A DNA stretch of 63,509 nt from assembly GCA_003987775.1 (NCBI GenBank), contig RXJD01000032.1, positions 1 to 63,509 on the forward strand. Direction: 5' to 3'. This stretch comes from Mycobacterium sp. (GTDB lineage: Bacteria > Actinomycetota > Actinomycetes > Mycobacteriales > Mycobacteriaceae). How positions within the stretch are numbered: position 1 is the first letter of the stretch; the number at the start of each line of letters is the position of its first letter. The translations under genes and the position numbers were made by a program. The notes beneath the pieces were generated by a model. The model had not been told where the DNA came from, did no database searches, and was given only the letters and a program-made list of their open reading frames with translations. Below are positions 50,635 through 59,964 of this stretch, one piece after another.

Positions 50635-51852
50635 ATGACCTCGACTACCTTCGTCATCGTCGGCGGTGGGCTGGCTGCGGCCAAAGCTGTAGAGGCGCTG
50701 CGCGACAGTGATTTCGACGGGCAGATCGTGCTGTTCGCCGACGAGGAATACCTGCCCTATGAGCGTCCGCCGTTGTCGAAAGACTATCTGGCAGGTGCGA
50801 AGTCGCTGCACGATTTCACCGTGCAGAACTCGGACTGGTATCTCGAACGCCGCGTCGACCTGAGGCTCAACACGCGGGTGGACTCCCTGGACATCGGCGA
50901 GCACACCGTCAGCTTCGGCGACGGTGCGACGCTGCGCTACGAGAAGCTGCTGCTGGCAACAGGATCAGCGGCACGGCGCCCTCCGATCCCCGGCCGTGAT
51001 GCAGACCGGGTGCACTACCTGCGCACCTACCGGGATGCCGTCGCGCTGAATTCTGTTCTCGTGGAGGGAGCTTCGCTCGCCGTCGTGGGCGCTGGCTGGA
51101 TCGGCCTGGAGGTGGCGGCCGCAGCACGTCAGCGCGGCGTGGACGTCACCGTGGTGGAGGCCGCGAAACAACCGTTATTGGGCGCACTGGGCGAGCAGGT
51201 CGGTGCGGTGTTCGCCGATCTGCACCGCGACCATGGGGTCCAGCTACGCCTGGAAACTCAGGTGGAACGAATCGCGGTTGAGGACGGCCGGGCCACCGGC
51301 CTGGAATTGGCCGACGGGTCCCGCGTCACCGCCGACGCGGTGCTGGTCGCGGCGGGCGCCACCCCCAACGTCGAGCTCGCAGAGCAGTCCGGTCTCGAGA
51401 TGGCCGACGGCGGGGTGGGAGTCGATGCGTCGCTGCGCACCAGCGACCCCGATGTCTTCGCCGTCGGCGACATCGCCGCCGCCCAGCATCCACTCTTCGG
51501 CGTCCGCATCCGCACCGAGCACTGGGCCAATGCGCTCAAGCAGCCCGCGGTCGCGGTAGCCGGAATGCTCGGCAAGCCAGGCGAATACGGCGAACTTCCC
51601 TACTTCTTCACCGATCAGTATGACCTCGGCATGGAATATGCCGGCTACGCGTCCGGCTCCGACAAGGTGGTGTTCCGCGGCGACGTCGCGGGCCGCGAAT
51701 TCGTCGCGTTCTGGCTCGACGACGATGACCGGGTGGTGGCCGGCATGAATGTGAACGTCTGGGACGTGCTCGACGACATCAAGGAGCTGATTCGGTCGCG
51801 GGCGCCGGTCGACGCCGGCCGTCTGGCCGATGCGGGTGCGCCGCTGCGCTGA
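50635..51852 (+). CDS. FAD-dependent ferredoxin reductase (Rv1869c-like)
   Basis: A 405-aa two-Rossmann flavoprotein of the rubredoxin/ferredoxin reductase type. FAD motif VIVGGGLAAAKAVEAL, then YLPYERPPLSKDYL, NAD motif VVGAGWIGLEVAAAARQRG, and FAD loop VFAVGDIAAAQHPLFG. GAGGAG lies 6 bp before ATG 50635; a GTG two codons earlier is less likely. It passes electrons from NAD(P)H to a ferredoxin, typically for P450s or dioxygenases; no ferredoxin gene is adjacent, but two P450s are in the window. Similar in length to Rv1869c. Confidence 0.93.
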   Translation: MTSTTFVIVGGGLAAAKAVEALRDSDFDGQIVLFADEEYLPYERPPLSKDYLAGAKSLHDFTVQNSDWYLERRVDLRLNTRVDSLDIGEHTVSFGDGATLRYEKLLLATGSAARRPPIPGRDADRVHYLRTYRDAVALNSVLVEGASLAVVGAGWIGLEVAAAARQRGVDVTVVEAAKQPLLGALGEQVGAVFADLHRDHGVQLRLETQVERIAVEDGRATGLELADGSRVTADAVLVAAGATPNVELAEQSGLEMADGGVGVDASLRTSDPDVFAVGDIAAAQHPLFGVRIRTEHWANALKQPAVAVAGMLGKPGEYGELPYFFTDQYDLGMEYAGYASGSDKVVFRGDVAGREFVAFWLDDDDRVVAGMNVNVWDVLDDIKELIRSRAPVDAGRLADAGAPLR

Positions 51853-51855
51853 CGT

Positions 51856-53940
51856 TCAGGGATTCCAGGTGTGATCGATGATGTCGGGCGGGTGCTGGGC
51901 CTGCAGGCGCTCCCGCTCGGCGCGCCGGCGCTTGATCCTGAGCCGGGCGTCCACCGGCATGGCGACGTGCTCATCGCAGACCAGGTAGTACATGTCGTCC
52001 ACGGTGTCGATCAGATCCGCCTTCACCCGGCGAGCGCCCAACTCCCGCAACGTCATTCGCAATTCGTGGGTGAACCGGATGGTGGTGTCGTGAGCCTGTT
52101 CGCGGGAATTGCGGGCGCTGTCGGCCAATCGCTGCGCCAGCGAAGCGGGAGCCGTCGGAGGTTCGGGTTGCGCGGCGGCTTCGGCGGCCAGCTCCAGCAG
52201 CAGTCCGGGGTCGTCCCCGAATGCCGGATTGGCCAGCTCGGCTTCACCGCGCCCACGGTGTCCGAGGGAGGCGACGGCGGCGTCGAGCGCGGAGGCGGCT
52301 GCCGGGGACAACGCGCGGATGCTGCCGACGTTGCCTTCGGCAGCCAGGGCGCACAACGGCGGGTCGGCACGCAGCAGCGCCGCCAGCGCCTTGATTTCAG
52401 CCGCGATGCGCTCGCTTTCCATGATCACGCCGACACCGGAGATGCCCGCTCCCGCCCGGGAGCGCTCCAGGGCCGCCGCGGTGATGCCGGAGTCGATCAC
52501 CCACAGGCCGGTCAGCGTCCAGCCCTGGTGTATACGGTCGCGCAGGAGCCGGATGCGGACTTCCAGGGCGGCGTCAGGCAGCGCGGACAGCGCCTTGGGA
52601 TCGAGATGCTCCCCGGTCGCGGCGGCGACGTATGCCTGCGTGTCGGCGCGCAGGTGACGCAGCAGGGCCAGCGACCGCGCGGTCACGACGGCCTTGGCGA
52701 CCGATCCGCGCGGGCCATTGCTGAGTTCCGGTCGGCCGAACGGCAGCAACTCGTCGGCCTGCGGTTCGGCACCGAGGGTGCGCCGGGCCACGGCATGCTC
52801 GTCCCAACCGGGCAACTGGGCGGCCGCGACGATGTTGGCCGACACCCCGACGTAGGGCCGGTGGCCGAAGACCGCGATGGCCCGCTCCGCCCATTCCTGC
52901 GCGACCACCTCGCCCAGCGCCAGCACCCGTCCCATCGCCTGTCCGGCAGCGCGCAGGCCGCTGCACTGCACGTCCAGGGTGATGGGGGTCAGCGGCCCGG
53001 GCAGCGAGTCCGTGAGGCTGGCCGTGCTGAATACCGGGAAACGCGGGTCGACGCGGTCGTCGAACTCCCCCTCCAGCCCCTCGGGGGCCATGCTGCGCAG
53101 TGATTCGTCGACCGGGCGGGGAAGCGTTTCCACCGGCAGCGGAAACTGGCCCGGCGCGGTGATCGCGCCGCCGGGGTCAAGCTTGCGACCGGCCAGCCCG
53201 CGGCCGGTGTCCACCACCGCGTCCAGCGCCAGCCAACCGTAGTGGAAATTCCACTCTTCTTGCGCCGCAGCAATATCCAACTCCGGGACCAGGTTCTCCC
53301 AGCCGCGCACGCCGTGCAGGCGCAGTCTCGGGTCGACAGACCGCAGCACCCGCCAGGCGGTGATCAGGTTGGTGGTGTCCGGGGTGGCCAGATCGACGGC
53401 GCCGGAACGGTCGGTGGTCAGCGCGTGGACCAGGAACCGGGCCAGGTCCTCGATGTGCAACACCCTGATGGGGCGCGCGGACACCTTGGCGCGCATCAGC
53501 GTGGCCACCGTGCGGCAGGTCATCCAGTCGAGCTGGCGGCCGAGCGGCGGCGCGATGCGGATGACCAGACTCGGGGCCCACCCGGTGGATACCAGCGTCT
53601 CGGCCGGCCGGTACAGCTCGGCTCGGCCGGCAGCCTGGGATACGAACAGCAGCCTGGCCCCCGCCCGCGCGGCCGCGTTCGCGACATGCGCAACGCCGGT
53701 GAGGCCGGCGCCGCCCGGGGCGCTGGTGTCGACCGGAGCCAGGTGGATTACCGCGTCGGCGTCGGCGGCCAGCTGCAGCAATACCGGGTCGTCCAGCGGG
53801 GCGCAGACGAAGTCGACGGCGGGATCGAGGTGGTCGTGCGGGTAGGGGCCGATACCGCTGACCGTGTGCCCGGCCGCGATCAGCTGGCGTGCGGCCAGCC
53901 GCCCGACGGTGCCGGCGGCGTCGGTCAGCAACACGTGCAC
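51856..53940 (-). CDS. NAD-epimerase domain fused to a PEP-enzyme-like domain (Rv1868-like)
   Basis: A 694-aa protein. Residues 1-230 form an extended SDR/epimerase Rossmann domain (HVLLTDAAGTVGRLAARQLIAAGHTV). The rest (from about 290) resembles the helical non-catalytic part of PEP synthase/rifampin-phosphotransferase-type enzymes (RHLRADTQAYVAAATGEHLDPKAL and RFTHELRMTLRELGARRVKADLIDTVDDMYYLVCDEH). Neither an ATP-grasp domain nor the swivelling phosphohistidine domain is visible. From memory Rv1868 has this layout. Function unknown. Convergent with the ferredoxin reductase gene, 3 bp apart. Confidence 0.85.
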   Translation of the reverse strand: MHVLLTDAAGTVGRLAARQLIAAGHTVSGIGPYPHDHLDPAVDFVCAPLDDPVLLQLAADADAVIHLAPVDTSAPGGAGLTGVAHVANAAARAGARLLFVSQAAGRAELYRPAETLVSTGWAPSLVIRIAPPLGRQLDWMTCRTVATLMRAKVSARPIRVLHIEDLARFLVHALTTDRSGAVDLATPDTTNLITAWRVLRSVDPRLRLHGVRGWENLVPELDIAAAQEEWNFHYGWLALDAVVDTGRGLAGRKLDPGGAITAPGQFPLPVETLPRPVDESLRSMAPEGLEGEFDDRVDPRFPVFSTASLTDSLPGPLTPITLDVQCSGLRAAGQAMGRVLALGEVVAQEWAERAIAVFGHRPYVGVSANIVAAAQLPGWDEHAVARRTLGAEPQADELLPFGRPELSNGPRGSVAKAVVTARSLALLRHLRADTQAYVAAATGEHLDPKALSALPDAALEVRIRLLRDRIHQGWTLTGLWVIDSGITAAALERSRAGAGISGVGVIMESERIAAEIKALAALLRADPPLCALAAEGNVGSIRALSPAAASALDAAVASLGHRGRGEAELANPAFGDDPGLLLELAAEAAAQPEPPTAPASLAQRLADSARNSREQAHDTTIRFTHELRMTLRELGARRVKADLIDTVDDMYYLVCDEHVAMPVDARLRIKRRRAERERLQAQHPPDIIDHTWNP

Positions 53941-54028
53941 GTGGCGTCACCTCCCGGGGGTATGCCAACGACAATAGGCACGCAGGGCCATCTTGCGCAT
54001 GTTTGAGTCTGTACCGTGACCCGGCCGG

Positions 54029-55516
54029 TCAGTGCAGTTTTGCGGTGCCGTCGGCCGCGACGACGACCTTGGCGCCGGCGATGTCATCGCGCACCGTGTC
54101 CGCCGCGGCGGCGGGATCGGTGATCACGGCCAGCACACGCGCGTCATCGGGGGTGCGGACGGCCAGGAACGCCTTCTCCGGCTGTCCGTCGCGGTCGAAC
54201 GGCGTGGTCCACGACTCGACGGTGCCGGTGCCCTCCCAGTCCACCAGGCCGACGGTGGTGGGCTCGGAATCGACTTCCGCTTGAACGTCTTCCCAGCGGA
54301 ACTCGCTGCTGCCGGGCTCGGTGCTGTAGACGCCGAAGCTGTGCTTGGTCAGGTAACCGCCGTTGGCGGTGATCAGGCCACGCCGACCCGGGTTGGCGGT
54401 GAGCAATTCGGCCATGGTGGCAATGGAGTGCGTGACGTAGTTGCTCCACGGCCCGCCGGCGAAGGTCAGGCCGCCGGTGACGGTGAGCGGACGGGCCGGG
54501 TCATCGGTGGCCAGGCCCAATTCGGCGGCCGCGACCTGGACGGCCGACGGAAAGCATGAGTACAGGTCGACGTAGTCGACGTCGTCGATGCCCAGCCCGG
54601 CCAGTTCGAGAGCCCTGCGTCCGCCGATCCGGATCGCCGGTGAGCGGTGCAGTTCGCCGCGCTCGGCGATCGCCGAGGTGTCGTGGGCGTCGGTGCCCGC
54701 CTGGGGGTACACCCAGCGTTCCGGGGGTACCTGCAACTTCCTCGCCTGCTCCACCGAGGTCAGGATCAGCGCGGCGCCCTGGTCGACCATGTTGTTGGAG
54801 TTCATCAGCTTGGTGTACGGCCAGCTGATCATCCGGTTCTGCGGGCCGGGTTGTCGGATTTCCTCGGCGGTATGGGGCCGGCGAATCCACGCGTGCGGAT
54901 TGTCGGCGGCGACAGCGCTGAACCGCGCCCACAATTCGCTGACCCGCGTGCTGTGTTCAGCCACCGATTCCCCGTTGGCGATCCGCAGCGACTGTTCGAA
55001 CAGCGGGTACACGAAGGAGGGCCGGTCCAGCTTGATCTTGATCTCGGCGTGACCGGCCATCGGCACGTCGTCGCCGGCGACCTCGGGCATCGGCACGGAG
55101 TTGTCCTGTTCGGTCCACACCAGGCGGCGGCCCTGCTTCTTCAGCGCGTTGCGGGTGCGCCACGTTTCGGCGGCCGAAATCAGCACGACGCCGGCGTGGC
55201 CCCGCTGGATGTCCAGGCAGGCCCGGTTGACCAGCGACTGAGGAGTGTTGCCGCCGACGCTGCTGTAGCTCGCGGTGAACTTCGTCAGGCCCAGGCGCTC
55301 ACCGAGCAGCTGGCCGGGATTGCGGTAGTGCGCCGACAGCATATGCACCGCTCGGATGGAATCGACCGCCTCGATCACCCGGGCGTCCGCGGCCTGCCTG
55401 GTCGCGGTGACCATCAAATCGACCGGTTCGATGGACGGTTGGTCGGGGTCTGGTTCGTCGCGGTGGTTGACCTGGCCGTAGCCGATCAGCACCGGAGTCC
55501 TGGGGTCCACGGGCAT
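54029..55516 (-). CDS. thiolase-like acetyl-CoA acetyltransferase homologue (Rv1867-like)
   Basis: A 495-aa thiolase-superfamily protein, one residue longer than Rv1867 as I recall it. PVLIGYGQVNHRDEP opens the fold; SSVGGNTPQSLVNRACLDIQRG is the region of the nucleophile loop; IDDVDYVDLYSCFPSAVQVAAAELGL and TGGLTFAGGPWSNYVTHSIATMAELL follow. The usual CxS nucleophile motif is not seen, so it may be an inactive or altered thiolase. The C-terminal ~100 residues form an OB-fold-like extension. It probably belongs to a lipid-degradation or condensation route. Confidence 0.82.
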   Translation of the reverse strand: MPVDPRTPVLIGYGQVNHRDEPDPDQPSIEPVDLMVTATRQAADARVIEAVDSIRAVHMLSAHYRNPGQLLGERLGLTKFTASYSSVGGNTPQSLVNRACLDIQRGHAGVVLISAAETWRTRNALKKQGRRLVWTEQDNSVPMPEVAGDDVPMAGHAEIKIKLDRPSFVYPLFEQSLRIANGESVAEHSTRVSELWARFSAVAADNPHAWIRRPHTAEEIRQPGPQNRMISWPYTKLMNSNNMVDQGAALILTSVEQARKLQVPPERWVYPQAGTDAHDTSAIAERGELHRSPAIRIGGRRALELAGLGIDDVDYVDLYSCFPSAVQVAAAELGLATDDPARPLTVTGGLTFAGGPWSNYVTHSIATMAELLTANPGRRGLITANGGYLTKHSFGVYSTEPGSSEFRWEDVQAEVDSEPTTVGLVDWEGTGTVESWTTPFDRDGQPEKAFLAVRTPDDARVLAVITDPAAAADTVRDDIAGAKVVVAADGTAKLH

Positions 55517-55608
55517 GGCTCGAACCTATCGCGGCGGGGTTGGGCCCGCACCGCCGCCCGAGCGTGAAGGCAGCTTCACGTTTGGCGGTCGCGGTCAGGC
55601 GGGAGAGA

Positions 55609-57042
55609 TCAGGCCGGGCCGGTCCGGTAGATCGACTTCAGCGTGCGGTAGGCCTCCAACCCTTCAGGGCCCAGCTCGCGGCCCATCCCGCTGGCCTTGA
55701 CTCCGCCGAAGGGGGCGCGCACGTCCAGGGCGTAGTCGTTGACGCCGATGGTGCCGGTGTGCACGGCCCGCGCCACGGCGGTAGCACGGTCGACGTCGGT
55801 GGACCAGACAGTGCCGGCGAGGCCGAATTCGGTGTCGTTGGCCAGTGCGATCGCCTCGTCGTCGCTGTCGTAGGCGCTGATGGTGAGCACCGGGCCGAAG
55901 ATCTCCTCGCGGGCCAGTCGGTCGGAGTTGTCGACGTCGGCGAACACCGTCGGTTCCACGAACCAGCCGCGCGGTTGATCCTTGGGAATCGACCCGCCGG
56001 CAATCAACCTGGCGCCGCTGTTCTTGCCGACGTCGATATAACCCAGCACCCGTTCTCGTTGCCGCGAGCTGACCATGGGACCGATTTCGGTGCCCGGATC
56101 CAGCGGGTCGCCTACCGCCATGCTCGCGGCCAGTGCTGCGACGGCGTCGACGATCTCGTCGTAGCGCGATTTCGGGGCCAGGATGCGTGAGCTGAGGTGG
56201 CAGGTCTGGCCGTTGTTGACGAAGGAGGCGTTGCGAAGTCCGCGCATCGTGGCGTCCAGGTCGGCGTCGTCGAGGATGATCGCCGCAGACTTGCCGCCCA
56301 GTTCGAGGGTCACCGGCCGCATCAGGCGCCCGCAGGTCTCGGCGACCAAGCGACCGGTGGCCGTCGAACCGGTGAACGCGACCTTGTCGACACCGGGGTG
56401 TGACACCAGCGCCGCGCCGACGGCCGGACCGCCCGACACGACATTGAGCACGCCGGGCGGCAGTCCGGCCTCCACCGCGGCTTCCGCGAATACCAATGCG
56501 TCCAAGGCGGTTTCGGGTGAGGCTTTGAGCACCACGGTGCAGCCCGCGGCGAGCGCGGGCGCCACCTTCATCGCGGCCAGGGCCTGCGGGTAGTTCCACG
56601 GCACGATCGCGCCCACCACCCCGACGGCCTCCCGCCGCACGATCGTGTGTCCGGTCATGCTCGGCCGCACTTCTTCGACGGGAACCTCGGTGACCAGCTG
56701 CGCGTAGTACCGCAGCAGCAGCCCCGGGAATGCACCGTTGGCGCCGCGCGACAGCCGGATGGGCATGCCGTTCTCGCGCGTCACCAGTTCACTGGTTGCC
56801 TTGGCCCGTGCCTTGAGCGCATCGGCCATCGCGTTGAGCAGGCCGGCGCGAAACTCGGGTGAGCTGGTTCGCCAATGCGGTAGCGCCCGGCGCGCGGCGG
56901 CGACGGCGGCGTCGATGTCGGATTCGCTGACGACGGCGCCGTCGCCGAGCGGTTCGCCGGTCGCGGCTTCCACCACGGTTTCGGTGTTGTCGGCGGTCTG
57001 GAACCGGCCATCCACAAAAAACTGCGCGAGCGAAGATGTCAC
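55609..57042 (-). CDS. aldehyde dehydrogenase (NAD(P)-dependent)
   Basis: A 477-aa ALDH with a complete active site: oxyanion Asn in VPWNYPQ (N150), general base E247 in TLELGGKSA, nucleophile C281 in NNGQTCHLSSR, and cofactor loop FTGSTATGR. It oxidises an aldehyde to a carboxylate in the cytosol. Its ATG overlaps the stop of the CoA-transferase gene by 4 bp (ATGA), so they are co-translated, suggesting the acid produced is handed to CoA chemistry. Not in the M. tuberculosis order I recall at this point. Confidence 0.93.
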   Translation of the reverse strand: MTSSLAQFFVDGRFQTADNTETVVEAATGEPLGDGAVVSESDIDAAVAAARRALPHWRTSSPEFRAGLLNAMADALKARAKATSELVTRENGMPIRLSRGANGAFPGLLLRYYAQLVTEVPVEEVRPSMTGHTIVRREAVGVVGAIVPWNYPQALAAMKVAPALAAGCTVVLKASPETALDALVFAEAAVEAGLPPGVLNVVSGGPAVGAALVSHPGVDKVAFTGSTATGRLVAETCGRLMRPVTLELGGKSAAIILDDADLDATMRGLRNASFVNNGQTCHLSSRILAPKSRYDEIVDAVAALAASMAVGDPLDPGTEIGPMVSSRQRERVLGYIDVGKNSGARLIAGGSIPKDQPRGWFVEPTVFADVDNSDRLAREEIFGPVLTISAYDSDDEAIALANDTEFGLAGTVWSTDVDRATAVARAVHTGTIGVNDYALDVRAPFGGVKASGMGRELGPEGLEAYRTLKSIYRTGPA

Positions 57043-59408
57043 GGGCGTGCCTCCTGTGGCTCCGACGGCTCCGTTGCCTCCGGTGCGAACAGTACGCCTT
57101 CGCCGATCAAGGCTTCGACATCATCGGAACTCATGCCGAGCAGCTGTTCGCAGATCGCCCGGGTGTCCTGGCCCGGCTGTGGCGCGGGACGTTGCGGTGC
57201 GGGCGGGATATGGCGAAACGGAGCCGGGCCGGTTTCGGCAGGCAGCACCCGTGCGATGAGCGGATGTGTCATGTCGCTGAACAGGTTTCGCTGCAGCAGC
57301 TGCGGATCCTCGAGGATGTCGGGTGGCCGGTTCATCGGCCCGGCGGCCATCCCCGCTTCCTGGAGTGACTGGGCCGCCTGCAGGGGTGTGCGGGTGCTGG
57401 TCCACCGCTTTAGCGCGGCGACCAACCCGGCGTGGTCGTCGGCCGCCTCACCCAAAAGCGATGTTAGACAATCCCATTCGTGGTCCGTGCCGATTGAGAC
57501 GACGCACCATTCGTCGTCACCGGAGCACGGGCAGACGGCGTGCACGCTGGTGTCGGTGCGGATGTCGGGTAGGCCCGCGGCCAGCGCGCCTTCGGTGACG
57601 AACAAGGTGTCGAGTTGGTTCACCACGACCTCGGCCTGGGAAATATGGACGTGGGCACCTTCGCCGTCGCGGTCGCGGCGGATGAGCGCGGCCAGAGCCA
57701 GGACAGCGGCGATTCGGCCCACCACATGGTCGGGGAAGATCGTCGTCGCGTCGTAGAACGAGTGCCGGGCACCCTCGGACCGGGCGTCATCGGAGGTCCA
57801 CACCCGGGTGGCGCCCGTCGTCGCGCGCACCAGTGGGCCGTAGCCCAGCCGGGTGCTCCATGGGCCGGTGTTGCCGAACGCGCTGCTGCCGGCAAGCACG
57901 ATCCGCGGATTGAGCTTGGACAGTGTGTCGTAGTCAAAGCCAAGGGAGGCAAGGGTTCCCGGTTTGAAGTTGGCGAACACCGCGTCGGCCTCGTTGACCA
58001 GGCGCGCGAAGATCTCTCTGCCTTTCTCACTGCGCAGATCGATGCCCAGGGCGCGGTGATTGCGGTGGGTCCAGGCGAATGATTCGCTCATCGCGTCGCC
58101 GGCCCGTGCCTGGCGCAGACCGTCCGGATACTGCGCCGACTCCACCTTGATGACGTCGGCGCCGAGGTCGCCGAACAACCGGCCCAGTTCTCCGCCGGCG
58201 ACGATGATGCCGAGATCGAGGATCCGCAGACCCGCGAGCGGATAGCCGCCGGTGGAGCCGGACGGTGGCGGCACCGGTGCGGGATCTGCCGGCCACTGCG
58301 GCTGGTCGTGCCCGACCGCTGGCGCCGGTGTCCGAAATCCGCAGTGCTCGCCGTCGACCACGAAGTAGCCGGTCGGCACCCGGGCGTGGACGCCGGGCAC
58401 GAGTTCGGCATCGGTGATGGCCCCCACCTGCTGGAAGTGTTCGGACGCCAGGATCCGCGCGGGGGTGAGCACCGCGGCGATGGGCACCCCGTGCGCCTGC
58501 CCGGCGGACACCAACTCCTTCATCGTCTTGCCGGCGAACAACGCCTCCACCAGCAGACTGATCTGCGGCCACGCCGCGAACCGCGCGCCGATGGCTTCGT
58601 ACTTGGGATCCTGGAAGTCCTCCGGCTCCCCCAGCCAACGTCGCAGCCCGCGCCATTGGCGCGGCGCCATCACGCAGAGCCGGACGTAACCGTCCTGGCA
58701 CGGATAGATCGGATAGGCGTCCTGGTTCTTCGGGCGGCCGCGCCACCGGCTGCCGCTGCGCACGCCGGCGGCGGCCTGTCCGTGCGCTCCGAACGCCGGG
58801 TCCAGCGCCATGACCACCGCGTCGAAGCGCGAGAAGTCGATGAAATCACCTGTCCCACAACGCAATCGATTGTAGTAGGCGGCAAGTGCGGCCCAGGCGG
58901 CCTGTGCCGCCGCGGTCGCCGAGGCGATACCGGTCGGTGGCAGCACGGGCGTACCGACGGTGGGGCCGGTGCGGGACAGCGACCCTGACATGGCGTAGAG
59001 CACCGCGTCGGTGGCCCGCCAGGACGAACGCGGTCCCGTCGCGCCGAAATCGCTGATCGCCAGCACCACCAGCTGTGGATACCTGTCGGCCAGATCGGCG
59101 CCGGATGTCCCGTAGCCGGCGGCCAGGCCGGTGTCGACGAGGATGTCCGCCGTGGCGGCCAGGTCGTGTAGTCGCCGGCGATCGCCGTCGTCGTCGGGGT
59201 CCAGAACGGTGCTGCGTTTGTTCGCGTTGTGCACGGCGAAGGGGATGCTCGCCCCGGCCAGGGTCGGCAGCGTTGTGCGCGCCGGGCTGCCGCCTGGCGG
59301 CTCCACCTTGAGTACGTCTGCCCCTAGATCGGCCAGCAGGCGGGTGACCGTGTCGGCATCACCGGCCGACAAGTCCACGACACGGACCGCGTCGAGGAGC
59401 TTGGGCAT
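57039..59408 (-). CDS. type III CoA-transferase, tandem CaiB-like domains (Rv1866-like)
   Basis: A 789-aa fusion of two CaiB/BaiF domains. First: MPKLLDAVRVVDLSAGDADTVTRLLADLGADVLKVEPPGG...; second from about residue 390: GLRILDLGIIVAGGELGRLFGDLGADVIKVESAQYPDGLRQARAG, then HRNHRALGIDLRSEKG. Type III transferases move CoA between an acyl-CoA and a free acid via an aspartate. The second domain keeps the standard text; the first shows FIDFSRFDAVVMAL in the Asp region. From memory Rv1866 has the same double-domain layout. It overlaps the ALDH downstream and follows the acetyltransferase by 4 bp. Confidence 0.92.
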   Translation of the reverse strand: MPKLLDAVRVVDLSAGDADTVTRLLADLGADVLKVEPPGGSPARTTLPTLAGASIPFAVHNANKRSTVLDPDDDGDRRRLHDLAATADILVDTGLAAGYGTSGADLADRYPQLVVLAISDFGATGPRSSWRATDAVLYAMSGSLSRTGPTVGTPVLPPTGIASATAAAQAAWAALAAYYNRLRCGTGDFIDFSRFDAVVMALDPAFGAHGQAAAGVRSGSRWRGRPKNQDAYPIYPCQDGYVRLCVMAPRQWRGLRRWLGEPEDFQDPKYEAIGARFAAWPQISLLVEALFAGKTMKELVSAGQAHGVPIAAVLTPARILASEHFQQVGAITDAELVPGVHARVPTGYFVVDGEHCGFRTPAPAVGHDQPQWPADPAPVPPPSGSTGGYPLAGLRILDLGIIVAGGELGRLFGDLGADVIKVESAQYPDGLRQARAGDAMSESFAWTHRNHRALGIDLRSEKGREIFARLVNEADAVFANFKPGTLASLGFDYDTLSKLNPRIVLAGSSAFGNTGPWSTRLGYGPLVRATTGATRVWTSDDARSEGARHSFYDATTIFPDHVVGRIAAVLALAALIRRDRDGEGAHVHISQAEVVVNQLDTLFVTEGALAAGLPDIRTDTSVHAVCPCSGDDEWCVVSIGTDHEWDCLTSLLGEAADDHAGLVAALKRWTSTRTPLQAAQSLQEAGMAAGPMNRPPDILEDPQLLQRNLFSDMTHPLIARVLPAETGPAPFRHIPPAPQRPAPQPGQDTRAICEQLLGMSSDDVEALIGEGVLFAPEATEPSEPQEARP

Positions 59409-59412
59409 GGCA

Positions 59413-59931
59413 TCACCGTAGCCAACCCAGTGTGCGGCGATACCGCACCTCCTCCGCCGGCTGTCCGCCGTACACCCTGCTGCGCTCTGTCCCGTCGGGT
59501 TGCCAGCCGTCGCGTTCGTAGAACCGGCGTGCCCGGTCGTTGCCGCGCAGCACCCACAGGGCCGCGGCGGTAAACCCGCGGGCCGTCAACCGGTCCCGGG
59601 CAGCGTCGATGAGCAAACGGCCGATGCCGGTGTGGAGGTGGGCCGGATCGACGTAGAGCGCCATCAGTTCACCGAGATCCGCAAGTTCGTCGTCCCGGCA
59701 CAGGCCGACACTGGCAAAGCCGCATATGGTGTCCTCGCGCACGGCCACCAGCGTGGACGGTATTCGCAGGCCCACCCGCCCGAAGTCGTACCGCGACGTC
59801 CATGCTTCGGGTGTCAGGCCGTCCAGATAGTCCTGGTCGATCAGGCCCCGGTATGCCGACCGCCAGGATCGCACGTGCACCCCGGCCACCTCGGGGGCAT
59901 CGGTGGGGACGGCGTCGCGTACCTCGGTCAC
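59413..59931 (-). CDS. GNAT-family N-acetyltransferase
   Basis: A 172-aa GNAT starting at GTG 59931 (MTEVRDAVPTDAPEVAGVHVRSWRSAYRGLIDQDYLDGL). Acetyl-CoA-binding motif A is ELMALYVDPAHLHTGIGRLLIDAARDRL, and LWVLRGNDRARRFYERDGWQPDG is motif B. The ORF is open further upstream but without homology. Substrate unknown. Its stop is 4 bp before the CoA-transferase start. It diverges from the SDR gene with 33 bp between. Confidence 0.88.
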   Translation of the reverse strand: MTEVRDAVPTDAPEVAGVHVRSWRSAYRGLIDQDYLDGLTPEAWTSRYDFGRVGLRIPSTLVAVREDTICGFASVGLCRDDELADLGELMALYVDPAHLHTGIGRLLIDAARDRLTARGFTAAALWVLRGNDRARRFYERDGWQPDGTERSRVYGGQPAEEVRYRRTLGWLR

Positions 59932-59964
59932 CGTTGCAGTATCCGGCGGCCTAACGTGTCTGGC

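Noticed and set aside
52574-53974. Alternative minus-strand ORFs within the Rv1868-like gene
   Set aside because: Shifted frames with arginine-rich text and no homology to anything recognised.
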